The notes under the pieces are model-generated. The model made no database searches. It was not told the origin of the DNA and saw only the letters and a list, made by a program, of their open reading frames with translations. The position numbers were made by a program, and so were the translations under genes. From Polytrichum commune (taxonomy: Eukaryota > Streptophyta > Polytrichopsida > Polytrichales > Polytrichaceae): DNA of 64,000 bases. This document shows, one piece after another, positions 10,877-20,020 of the stretch (position 1 is its first letter; each line of letters opens with the position of its first letter). The stretch is from positions 1,492,501 through 1,556,500 of the forward strand of contig OX485808.1 of NCBI GenBank assembly GCA_950295325.1, read 5' to 3'.

Positions 10877-11565
10877 GGGAGTGGGAATTGTCGTATACGA
10901 GCGTACCTCTCATTCATCCAACATAAAAGCCCTGAACTAGAATGCAACCTGTAGGTCACTTTTCTTAATAATTGATTCGACACTGGAATTGGCTTTAAAG
11001 ACCCTGAATTAGTCTACTCAAGGTGAATTGAGATGTATCGGCAACAAACCTATAGGAGGGAGGTTCTTTAGAGAGTAGACAAACCCATTTCCGATATCCC
11101 CCCCCCACACACAAATCTTAATATATAGTGTCCCCTAAAGTTGTGAAGTTTGAGACATGCAAGCATCATTTTCTAACGTGATGATAAAAGTTGTGAAGTT
11201 TCACACATGTCGCCATCACATTCGGCGTGATGGAAAAAGAAAGTCAAAAGGGCACGGATTTGGGTTCCTTGAAAAGGCACTAATTGTACTCAAGTTTTCG
11301 TCTCCCGGTTATTGGATTTAGGTCGACTTATGCTGTAAATATGGGGTTGAGAGAGAATCTTGCCTTTAAACATTTAAAATAAGTTCAAAACTTGTGATTT
11401 TTCTTTATTAAACGTTGTGATGTCAATTTCTAGACATGTGAAAAATCACCACAATATCACACATGTACTACACCCATGCAAAATTGTTGAAGTTAACGAA
11501 AATATATTTGTCTACTCTATTGGATGGATGAGAGGTATGCTTGTATATGATAATTCCCTCCCTCC
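10877..11565. mobile_element. TIR element with 10-bp target duplication (Mutator-like)
   Basis: A 689-bp non-coding element is flanked on both sides by AAGCACCCCT (10867-10876 and 11566-11575). Its terminal inverted repeats are about 42 bp: the left contains GGGAATTGTCGTATACGAGC then GTACCTCTCATTCATCC, and the right mirrors it with a few substitutions. A 9-11 bp duplication and long TIRs suggest a Mutator-like non-autonomous element. A relative with the same TIR core lies near 38436-38806. Confidence 0.75.
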
Positions 11566-11739
11566 AAGCACCCCTTTGACAACTATGGCCTAATTACATC
11601 AAACTTTTTGTAGAGAGTTTACTACATGTACTACATGTACTTAGTCCGAAGACATGCATACCAAGTACAAATAACCTAAAACACCAATAATTGCATTCAC
11701 TCACAGTTTTGGTGACACAAAAAAAGGACACCTACTTTC

Positions 11740-12234
11740 AGACCTTGGACAACTAACCAACTAATTCAGCTATTAGTTAACTAGTTGCCTTTTGTAACTA
11801 TAGTTGTTCGCGATTTGACTTGCCAAAAAATGTAGTTAACTATAGTTGTTCTAAATTTGGTTTACCAAAAAATATAGTTAACTATAGAATGTTATATATA
11901 TATATATATATCTAGTTAACTAAAGTTAAGCGCAACCTATTCAAGGAATTCTGTTGTAGTGTTGTAGTGTCACTAGTGTGTTATTTGTGTTGGTGGTGTA
12001 CATGGAAGTTAATATTCTAGAACGCAACACTATGAGTGATCGTATAAAGGCTTTTCTCAACGATCCTCAGTGGCCTGAGCATATTAAAGATCCTCAACTG
12101 AAGCAAATCAAGAGGCGATCTTCTTCAAATATATAATAATACTTTAAAAAGATTATAATCAACTATAATTGTTCTTAAGTTTCTCTAATTAACTATAGTT
12201 AAACATAGTTATTTTGGCAGTTGTCCAAGGTCCG
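11740..12234. mobile_element. TIR element carrying a small ORF (possible Pack-MULE)
   Basis: The element begins AGACCTTGGACAACT and ends in its inverse, AGTTGTCCAAGGTC. The flanks are CCTACTTTC (11731-11739) and CCTACTTTT (12235-12243), an 8-of-9 match that would fit a Mutator-type duplication. Both arms are rich in the palindrome TAACTATAGTTA, and an AT microsatellite lies at about 11893-11912. The centre differs in composition and holds a 44-codon open frame described separately. Confidence 0.6.
12002..12136 (+). CDS. 44-codon ORF inside a TIR element, unknown
   Basis: The frame reads MEVNILERNTMSDRIKAFLN, then a charged stretch ending KQIKRRSSSNI before TAA. It is predicted hydrophilic and partly helical and has ordinary plant codon use, unlike the AT-palindromic arms around it. 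I do not recognise it. It may be a fragment of a host gene captured by the element, or chance. No splice sites were evident at its borders. Confidence 0.3.
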   Translation: MEVNILERNTMSDRIKAFLNDPQWPEHIKDPQLKQIKRRSSSNI

Positions 12235-12333
12235 CCTACTTTTCCAGACATTCACCAGGGCATTCCACGTCCAGAGAGACTTCATAGCAGGTGTGATGTA
12301 CTCTGGAGGCACTTCACAATTCCCAACGCTCTA

Positions 12334-12719
12334 AGGTAGGGGTGGCTATTTCCGTCCAAATTTCAGATGTGCCTAGTTGGGATGCTGAAACTATTTTTTT
12401 TATAAATTTTGAGCGCTCCGCAAAGCTGGTGCAAGAGCAACTATGAAAAAATCAAAATTTTCCAGCATGTTTATGATTTCCTACAAATTTTTAAAGGAAA
12501 CCTTGTAGAGTGACCAACACTCACACATAGGGTACGTGGTATATCCACCGGGTGGATTTCTAAAACCGACCGCTGGCAGCCAATGAAATGTTGGCAGCGT
12601 TGTGAACAGTAAAAGCACCTTGATAGGTGCTTTTGTAAACCCGGGTAAAAGCACCTAGAAAGGTGCTTCCAACATAGGGGTCGACTTTAGGACCCGCACA
12701 GAAATTGCCACCCCTACCT
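12334..12719. mobile_element. 386-bp MITE with AGGTAGGGGTGG ends, copy 1
   Basis: The element begins AGGTAGGGGTGGC and ends in the inverse GCCACCCCTACCT, bordered by TA dinucleotides (12332-12333, 12720-12721). A 387-bp copy, highly similar over its whole length, lies at 32830-33216 in the opposite orientation. A second, internal inverted repeat (AAAGCACCT..AGGTGCTTTT) near 12612-12667 would fold into a cruciform. TA borders suggest a Tc1/mariner-type origin; if the outer bases are TAA/TTA the true duplication could not be told from the TIR. Confidence 0.75.
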
Positions 12720-12814
12720 TAATTCTGAGAGGCTCCCTCCTTCCAGGCCGACCTGAATGGATCGCCGGTGACCAGATTCCGTGTGCTATTTAATTATGAC
12801 TGGAGTTAGAAGCA

Positions 12815-13530
12815 ATGATTGGGGAGAACCGGCAATTAGTTACAGATGAACCAGTTGAGTTTGAGAAATAACTAGTTGAAGTTCAAGATTGCAACAAAAT
12901 CACCGATCATTTTAGAGGAATCTACATAATATACCCCAATTTTATAAAGGAAAACCGAAGGATGTCAACATGTAACCGGTTGGACTTGCAAACACTAGGA
13001 TCTCAACCGATTAGTATGCCCAAAAATCTCCCCGATCACTGACTGCACGACTTTGAGAACACTAGAGCAATGATCGGGGAGAACTGGTAGTTAGTTACAA
13101 ATGAACCGGTTGAGTTTGAGAAATAACTGGTTGAAGTTCAAGACTGCAGAAAAATTACCAATCATTTAAGAGGAAATCTGTGGAATATACACCAATTTAA
13201 TAAAGGAAAACCAAAGGATATCAACATGTAACCGGTTGGACTTGCAAACACAGGGTCTCAACCGATAGTATGCCCAAAAATCTCCCCAATCACTGACTGC
13301 ATGACCTTGAGAACACTAGAGCAATGATCAAGGAGAACTGGCAGTTGGTTACAGATGAACCGGTTGAAGTTCAAGACTGCATGAAAATTACCGATCATTT
13401 TAGAGGAATCTATGGAATATATCCCCAATTTAACAAAGGAAAACCGAAGGATGTCAACATGTAACCGGTTGGGCTTGCAAACACTAAGGTCTCAACCGAT
13501 TAGTATGCCCAAAAAATCTCCCCGATCACT
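12815..13530. repeat. Threefold tandem array of the GGGGAGA-ended MITE
   Basis: Three consecutive units start at about 12815, 13071 and 13325, a period of 254-256 bp. Each unit comprises one MITE copy (TGATyGGGGAGA ... TCTCCCCGATCACT) plus a ~30-bp spacer (GACTGCA..TTGAGAACACTAGAGCAA) also shared between units. The spacer is repeated along with the element, so the array grew by tandem duplication of an inserted copy, not by three insertions. Confidence 0.8.
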
Positions 13531-13702
13531 GGTTAGAAGCCCAGCAGTTTGTCATGTGCACACATCTGCAGCTCAAACCATCACAAGTAGCATTGAGTCG
13601 CCATTGATCGAAGGCAAGTGTTGGTTGTTGTTGTCAAGAAAATTACAGAGGTTCAAATCGTGCTTTCACATTTATGATACCCTTGAGGGTGACTTATAAA
13701 TG

Positions 13703-13862
13703 GGTGGGGCTGGGAATATGTCATGTAGGTGCTAGAATTATACTTTATGAATGCTTGTTTGTCAATAGATTCAGCTTGCAAAATGAGTGAGATTCAAGTA
13801 AATCATTGCCACTGAATATTATTAGAGTAGAACGGTTAGTAGCAGTTGAATGATGTTATGAC
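13703..13862. repeat. Dispersed ~165-bp repeat, copy 2 of 3
   Basis: This matches 1897-2060 in the same orientation, with the same ordered landmarks (GGGAATATGTCATGT, GGTGCTAGAATTATAC, CACTGAATATTATTA). Class unknown. Confidence 0.55.
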
Positions 13863-14394
13863 TTGGGTAAGTGTTAGTATTTTCCAATTAGTCCTATTCT
13901 AAGTCAATGATTGGTCTTTTGAAGAGAGCTTACGTATTGATATTGGAATATGTGGATGCAAGTGTTCACAAGAAAAGGAAATTAAATCAAATTTGCACGC
14001 CGTTTTCCGTTCACGTGAATTTTTGAGCTCGTTGGTCCTACTATGTGCAAGTGTCCCCTTGCTTCATGTGTGGGCGGTTGGATGGGCTCCTGTTTGTTAT
14101 CTAGTTTCCTTTTGTTTGAGGGCTAAGTATGTTAGGTAATTTACAGCAATATGGTGGTATGGAGGAGTTGACACAATACATAGGTCTGTACTTTGCCAAG
14201 TCAAGAGTTGCACAAGTTGGGCTAGGGATTCGTGGTGTCTATGCAAACTCATCCATTGGGTTGGTGAAGACTCAAAGGATTATATTATAGCCTGCAAATG
14301 GATTTTGCTGGAAGATTTTACTCTAGAATTAGACCCCAGATTAGTGGAGTGGAGTGGAGTCTAGTTGGAATGAATCAACCCTCAATCTTATAGA
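13863..14394. other. Spacer, no gene seen
   Basis: No coding sequence or transposon ends were recognised here. Confidence 0.35.
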
Positions 14395-15600
14395 GAACTA
14401 CACTAATTATCCCATTTAATGCGTGTGATACTACTTCTTGAAACATGCCCTAATTTGCCAAATCTCAATTATTAGTGAGGCCTGGATTTCTTACCGAGTG
14501 ATACTAAATTCAAGAATACATACTCATTTACCATAATTATCAAGAAAATTAGTGTGAGTTTAACTTCTAAGGTGTTTCTGGAGTGCATTATTTTGTTTCA
14601 ATGAGCTCGAAGAGGCTTCTTTCTAGTCGGAACCACTCACTCTTGAGGCATCTCCTAACACTAAGAAACTAAAGAGAGCTTGTATTGAGAGTTTTTGGCA
14701 CTTTAACACTTTGGGCTCTTGAAACCCTAGATCTTTAAGTTGCACTAATTCTCAGCATAAAGAAATATAGTACCAGCTTCACTAATTTCCCACATAGCCC
14801 ACCCACGGGTAGATCACTCCATTGTCAAGTTGAACACCACGTGCGACCAAAAAAAATCTTCTTTTGGTAAGTTGCACCACCAAAATGGGTCAAAATTTTA
14901 TCAATTTTTTTTCATGAGTAGATATACACAATACCTATGACATAGTCAAAAGTGGTAACTAAATTTGATGATTTGTTTTTTTCATAAAATATACCATTTC
15001 TAACTAGAATGACAAAGAATTGAACTAAAAAATTTACTAAAAGAAATAAAGATGACTAAAAATTTCAAAAAAGTATACAAAAGATACTATCAATGGTTAT
15101 GTATATGTAGAAAAAATATCATAAAATTTAAAATTATATATGGCATGTAATATAGGGGTAGCAAACTTTGTCCGCACGTGGTGTCAACTTGACAATGAAG
15201 TGACCTCCCCGTGAGCCCACCCTCACTAAATGGGACAATTTGTGTTACATTTTTACTACATTGATTATCCAATTAGTGCATGTGGTACTAATTCCCAAAA
15301 CACGTACTATTTTGCCAAGTCTCAAAATTAGTGAGGGCTAAATTCTTACTAAGTGATACTAAATTCATGACTACATGCTCATTTACCATTCATTGCAAGA
15401 AAATTAATGCGTGCTCTAAGGTGTTTGTAGAGTGAGAAAAAATAAATTATATGCAAAAGTGAATAGTTCTAGGATCAATAATGCACGTACTTTCATTGAA
15501 TAGTGATGTTATGAAGAGTATTTTTAGTGAAAAGTGCGGGGATGAACGGTGCTTCCTAGATCTTTTGGTGGCAATAATTTCATAGCATAAAGAAATTTTC
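14395..15600. repeat. Two copies of a ~340-bp dispersed repeat flanking a foldback MITE
   Basis: The blocks at about 14395-14740 and 15245-15600 are diverged copies of one repeat (landmarks AAATTCTTACTAAGTGATAC, ATGCTCATTTACCAT, CTAAGGTGTTT, CTAGATCTTTTGGTGGCA). A third copy lies at about 29345-29685. Between the first two sits the inverted-repeat element at 14797-15222. The repeat may belong to a larger transposon; no coding domain accompanies it. Confidence 0.6.
14797..15222. mobile_element. Foldback MITE, ~426 bp
   Basis: The outer ~50 bp on each side are inverted copies: the left reads CACGGGTAGATCACTCCATT and then GTCAAGTTGAACACCACGTG, and the right is its complement with scattered changes. 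The interior is AT-rich and non-coding. I could not identify a target duplication, so the exact ends are approximate. Confidence 0.6.
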
Positions 15601-16199
15601 ACATCACCTTGACTAATTTCCCACACACACTATTAGCCCTCCCTCATTGATTGGGGTAATCAAGGTGGATCCCCTTCATCCATGATGAATAAGTCTTCAT
15701 TGACACCACGAATCCCAAGCCTAGTAAAATGAACGTGAACCAAGAGAAGTGATCATGCACCAAAAAGTGAATGTGCTGATTTTTTTTTATATATGCCCAA
15801 AAAGGGCATTTCAAATAAAACAATTCATGTTTTACCTTCTTCCCTTCTTCCTCCCTTCTTTCCTCTTAACTATAGTAATGTTTGGCCCAAAAGAAAAAGA
15901 AAAATATGATTTTTTAATATAAAAAATGGCATTACTTGCCAAGGTCCCCTGACTTTTACAACCAGAGAATGTCTTTGGCCTCTCTCACCACAAAACCCGT
16001 TAGACCATGACAGTAAATAATGTAGGCATGTAAATAGGCCTTTTGGGGACCTCAAGCTCCATGGTCACTTTGATTCCTTGATGTAAATTGAAGTGGTCCT
16101 AAGATGAGTTCAATGGCCAATCATATATTCCAAGGAATGGGGATGACTTCATGGTCGATGATTACTTTGAGCCAATGAGTACAAGACACTAAATTGCAC
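15601..16199. other. AT-rich spacer, no gene seen
   Basis: No gene recognised. A short pyrimidine-rich tract (TTCTTCCCTTCTTCCTCCC) lies near 15838-15856. Confidence 0.35.
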
Positions 16200-17180
16200 G
16201 TATAAAAGCCTTGATGGGCACCTTAAGGAAAGAACTAGTAGTTGGAGTTGCATGTTGGGAACTCAAATCCCATCTATTCAAGGCTTTGGTGCTTCCAACT
16301 TTCACATATGGCATTGAAATTCAAGAAGGCGACTTGAAAAACTCTCAATAGAAGGTTTTTAAGAAGGTGCGTTCTTTGACAACTAGCATTATTTTGTTGG
16401 CCGAATTTGGAGAACTTCCCATAGTCTTATACACTCTTAAGCTCACTATGGGTTATCAACAACGGCTGGCCCACCTGCCTTCCTCTTGGTTAGTTAATCA
16501 AGCAACTTCACTTTCCCAACACCTTCTCGAACAAGGATTTAACACATGGCACAAAGTGACAACCATATGGTAGGCATCATGGGGATTATATCATTGGGAA
16601 ACCCTTCCATCATCCATGACAATCTTTGTTCACTTATTCATAAGAAGTGTCATCCGAAAAGTTACCACAATGACATAAAATGTCATATGACACTAAATAT
16701 GATATTTAGTGTACCTACTATAGTATTTGTTTGTAAAGTACCATTACATATACAAGTTGTATTATACATTACATAAAACATCAACATGGTTTCAAATTAA
16801 AGTCACCATAGTGACATTAAATATTATATACAGTGCAGATTGCCTCCACCTCAAGGATTTTCTCGAATACAATATGAATTATACTTGAAGCAACCATTGA
16901 CCCCACGACAACGCAAGATCATTACAGCTACCGCGCATCAAATTATAGACTTCCCATTGAGTATGGACAATGGTCAATTATCCCTATCTCTAGAGATAAT
17001 AGATTATGCCACACTTTGTGTTGGAGTGTCCCCTATATAACCCCATTAGTGATAAGTTTCCATCATTATTTGAGAATTTGGTATTAGGAAACCTTAAGTC
17101 TTTCTTTCAATTGAACTATCAAGTTGACATTAGCCTCTATCTCATGGAGGCTACCGCACTCCATCACTCTTGAGAATCAG
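16200..17180 (+). mobile_element. Non-LTR retrotransposon (LINE) 3' fragment, copy 1
   Basis: Plus-strand translation in broken frames gives the post-palm part of a LINE reverse transcriptase ORF: ALMGTLRKELVVGVACWELK, then LFKALVLPTFTYGIEI (the usual conserved motif after the thumb), LLAEFGELPIVLYTLKLTMG and QQRLAHLPSSWLVNQATSLS up to about 16575. The C-terminal part resumes at about 16845 (KQPLTPRQRKI, later CPLYNPISDKFPSLFE in another frame) and ends near 17180. The middle is interrupted by an unrelated repeat (16576-16835). Stops and frame shifts make it defective. A second copy of the same family lies at 31430-32700 on the minus strand. Confidence 0.85.
16576..16835. repeat. Repeat nested in the LINE, with a CACTA..TAGTG palindrome
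   Basis: This block splits the LINE reading frame and has relatives at about 36079-36300 (inverted) and 47590-47700. All share TTCATAAGAAGTGTCATCC, GTGACATAAAAT, CATATGACACTAAATAT. At 16691-16711 it contains the perfect palindrome CACTAAATATSATATTTAGTG (S = G here). Its transposition class is unclear. Confidence 0.6.
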
Positions 17181-17477
17181 CCAATTTAAAACCACCATGA
17201 TGTACTTCTCAATCCCATAATTTTTTTTGACTTCCCGGACTTTAAAATCAATCTCATTTCATGATGTAGACAATCCCTTAAAGTAGTAGCTACGTACACC
17301 AAATAGGGTCATTAGTGCAACCCTTTGAATAGAGTGACTTACTGCGTTGACTTGCGGTTCCAAGTTACTAAGATAAAGTCAATTTTACTTTTTGATACAT
17401 GGAGATATTTGGAGTTATATGAGTGTGTCTTCTTAATTAGGAAGTGCATTGATTTTATCTTCTCTAGTGATTTTAAT

Positions 17478-18242
17478 GGGGGACGTTAAATACCCCCCCA
17501 CGAACTTTTCGGGGTGTCAGAGTCGGGCTGGGGCAGCCGCCCGTCCAGAAAATTTGGACTGAGGTTATAATTTTTGTGACTCACAATTTGAAATCGTCTT
17601 TATCATTCTAAAATGACACTTAAATTTAGTGTGCTGATTTAGTATGTGTATTTTATAATATTTTAGGTAATGCCGTCTACTTTCACAAGTATTCATACGC
17701 ATTCAAATGAATCAAGTGGGATTAAATATTATTAAGTCTAATTAATCTTCATTAATCTTCATTAATCCCAAATAAATTAGAAACTATGCTTACCAAATTA
17801 CGTAAACCTAATTGATTATAAAATGTACTTACTGTAATTAATTAATTATTGGAATTAATTCCAGTGAGTTAATTTCAAATTGTGAGTCACAAAAATTATA
17901 ACCTCAGTGCTAGTGAGGGTTTTGTAATATTTTTGACTTCCAAGTTAATTACATGTTTTATTGACGGTTTCACTTTGATAATGAAACCCCAGTCAATTGC
18001 TTATTTACTCAATGGAAGTGAACATATATATTGGATTTTGGCCCTTGAAGGTGAAGTGCACTCAATATGGGATTTGTGAGTAAGTGGCCTTCAAGAATGC
18101 AAGGGCAATGGTTTTTTCGAAATCAGGCGGGCGGGCAGCAGTTTTCGGTCGGGTCCAAAAAATCCAGATTTTCTGGACGGGGGGTTGCCCAAGCCCGACT
18201 CTGACACCCCGAAAAGTTCGTGGGGGGTATTTAACGACCCCC
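17478..18242. mobile_element. Foldback Mutator-like element, copy 1 (765 bp)
   Basis: Both flanks carry the 9-bp target duplication GATTTTAAT (17469-17477 and 18243-18251), the length characteristic of Mutator-like elements. The outermost ~60 bp are near-identical inverted repeats (left GACGTTAAATACCCCCCCAC, then GAACTTTTCGGGGTGTCAGA). Inverted similarity continues inward to the GTCACAAAAATTATAACCTC blocks, so nearly the whole element is one palindrome. There is no transposase gene. Related copies: 34294-35473 and 45747-47069. Confidence 0.88.
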
Positions 18243-18251
18243 GATTTTAAT

Positions 18252-18700
18252 TCAATGCTACAATTAGTAATATAGCAAAGTACCTCTTCTATTATTCTAT
18301 ATGCTGGTGTTAGTCACACTAATGACCCTATTTAGTGTAGTGGTCGTCATAGACTGAACCCCAAACCGTGCATATTATGAAAGCATCTCACCTTTAGTGT
18401 GGTGATTGTTGTCGGCCTACTAAGGTACCAAGCATGCTTTTCATGATCACTTCTTTCTTACCAAATAGCTCTATTTGAGTGGTGCATGGTTAGGTGTATG
18501 CTTAGGTTTAGATGTATGAATCCCGGACACCAAAAAAACATGCTTTTAAAGAGATTGGATTCCGTTCTCAAAATATGCTAACCATTCTAAGCTCAATAGT
18601 CAACATACTGCAGGAACCTATACGACCATTCTATGTCCACGAGAATGTTCTCTTTGACAATGAATAAGGTATTCATATGAGCTCTACAAACTATGAGGCA
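18252..18700. other. Spacer, no gene seen
   Basis: No coding or transposon signature recognised between the Mutator-like element and duplicate B. Confidence 0.35.
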
Positions 18701-18704
18701 AATA

Positions 18705-20020
18705 GTATTGCACCTTAAATCATTGTGTTTGACTGCATATCAAACACAAATGCTCTACTTCTTTATGGTGTTGCCCTAAAACCCTAAACCCTAAACCCTA
18801 AACACAACATCATCCGACCTCATCAAAGCCCCCATATGTCAGCATACCATCCTGAATTTCTGTAGCGAGCAGAAGGACTCCGGCCATGGCAAACGCTGTT
18901 GGTATGGAGATGAGAACTCAAGTCATGATGCTTTGAATCCAGGTGAATTCATGTAAAAATTGATCTACAAATACAGGAAACCAGTGCTTCGATCACTCCA
19001 CAAGAGTATGCCAGGATATACATTGAACTACTAAAATGTAGGAATTATCTTTATTGAAGAAATGTGACCTGTAGTTGGTAACCTTTGACCTTGAAAGGTG
19101 AAGTACATCAACCTGTCAGACCCTTCAGGGTGTATCATTATCAACTTCCTAGATAGAATCATCTTCATCCTTTCTACCCAATTCTTTAACAGAGTATGTG
19201 TTGAATGATTGTGCTTTGCCAAATTGCACCACGCTCACTAATAATGTCAAGACTCCAATGCCCAACACCTCTAAATCCAATTGCAGCAGGCATTCATGGA
19301 GAAGAATTGAATCACCGCAATCAATCAGCCTGCTCAGCTAACTTAGAAACTACATAGTACATTCTATCTTACGCAAAATCCTTCATCCACCTCGTTGGTG
19401 ATGCAAATTCGACATCCCGAGTCCGCTGAATCCACTTCTTAGTTGGATTCAGCCATGGCCACGGACTTTGAGAGTTTAACCTTACCTCCCACACCATGAG
19501 CATGTCCTGATCGAATTCCAAAACTCCCTACTGCATATTCACACCAGGAAATCAAAGTCAGCAAGCACACCATTTTCTAGCAGCCTCTAAGAAAATCAAC
19601 CATTCTGGCGAAGACCAGCTTGCAACTAACTCGCCTCCTGCTATGGCGATGACACACAATGCCATCGCAGCTACAAGAGTCCACACTCTCACCTGAAAGA
19701 GAACATCATCAAGTGTTGCCACAGATTGCATGCACCTCCATGGCCACAACTGAAGAGTTCTGTGTCTTCGAATTGGTTGAGCAATTCCTTCTCACTCAGC
19801 GGCCAACCTTCGCTCTCCCTGGCATCCATCGATGAAAGAATGTCAACAATTAGACTCCTCCGAATCTCTCTCACTCTTCCTCTCTCTCAGTAACATCGCA
19901 GATTCGATTAGAAGGACTCACTCGAACATAACTAAAAATTTACTGACCTCCACAGCCTTACCAGGCTCCACAAACTGCAGGGATATGAGACACAGCGCCT
20001 TGAACCATGCGAGCTTGCTG
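18705..20020. repeat. Segmental duplicate B (PrpF 3' end and downstream flank)
   Basis: This is the partner of 5665-6955. It runs from an interstitial telomere-repeat run through a gene-free stretch into the last coding bases of PrpF. On the minus strand both copies retain an open reading SSMDAR.SEGW..SEKEL.NQFED (here about 19760-19840). The conservation may mean a missed downstream exon, or may simply reflect shared ancestry. This copy sits next to the intact gene and is probably the source copy. Confidence 0.75.
18772..18800. repeat. Interstitial plant telomere repeat
   Basis: About four consecutive units of the CCCTAAA heptamer with one imperfect unit at the left. The counterpart in duplicate A is reduced to CCCTAAACCCT. 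This is too short for a telomere end; such runs arise by break repair or serve as telobox elements. Confidence 0.8.

Noticed and set aside
10442-10954. 170-codon plus-strand open frame
   Set aside because: It begins in AT-rich spacer, overlaps two other frames of similar length, runs across the left border of the TIR element at 10877, and contains no motif or plausible protein composition.
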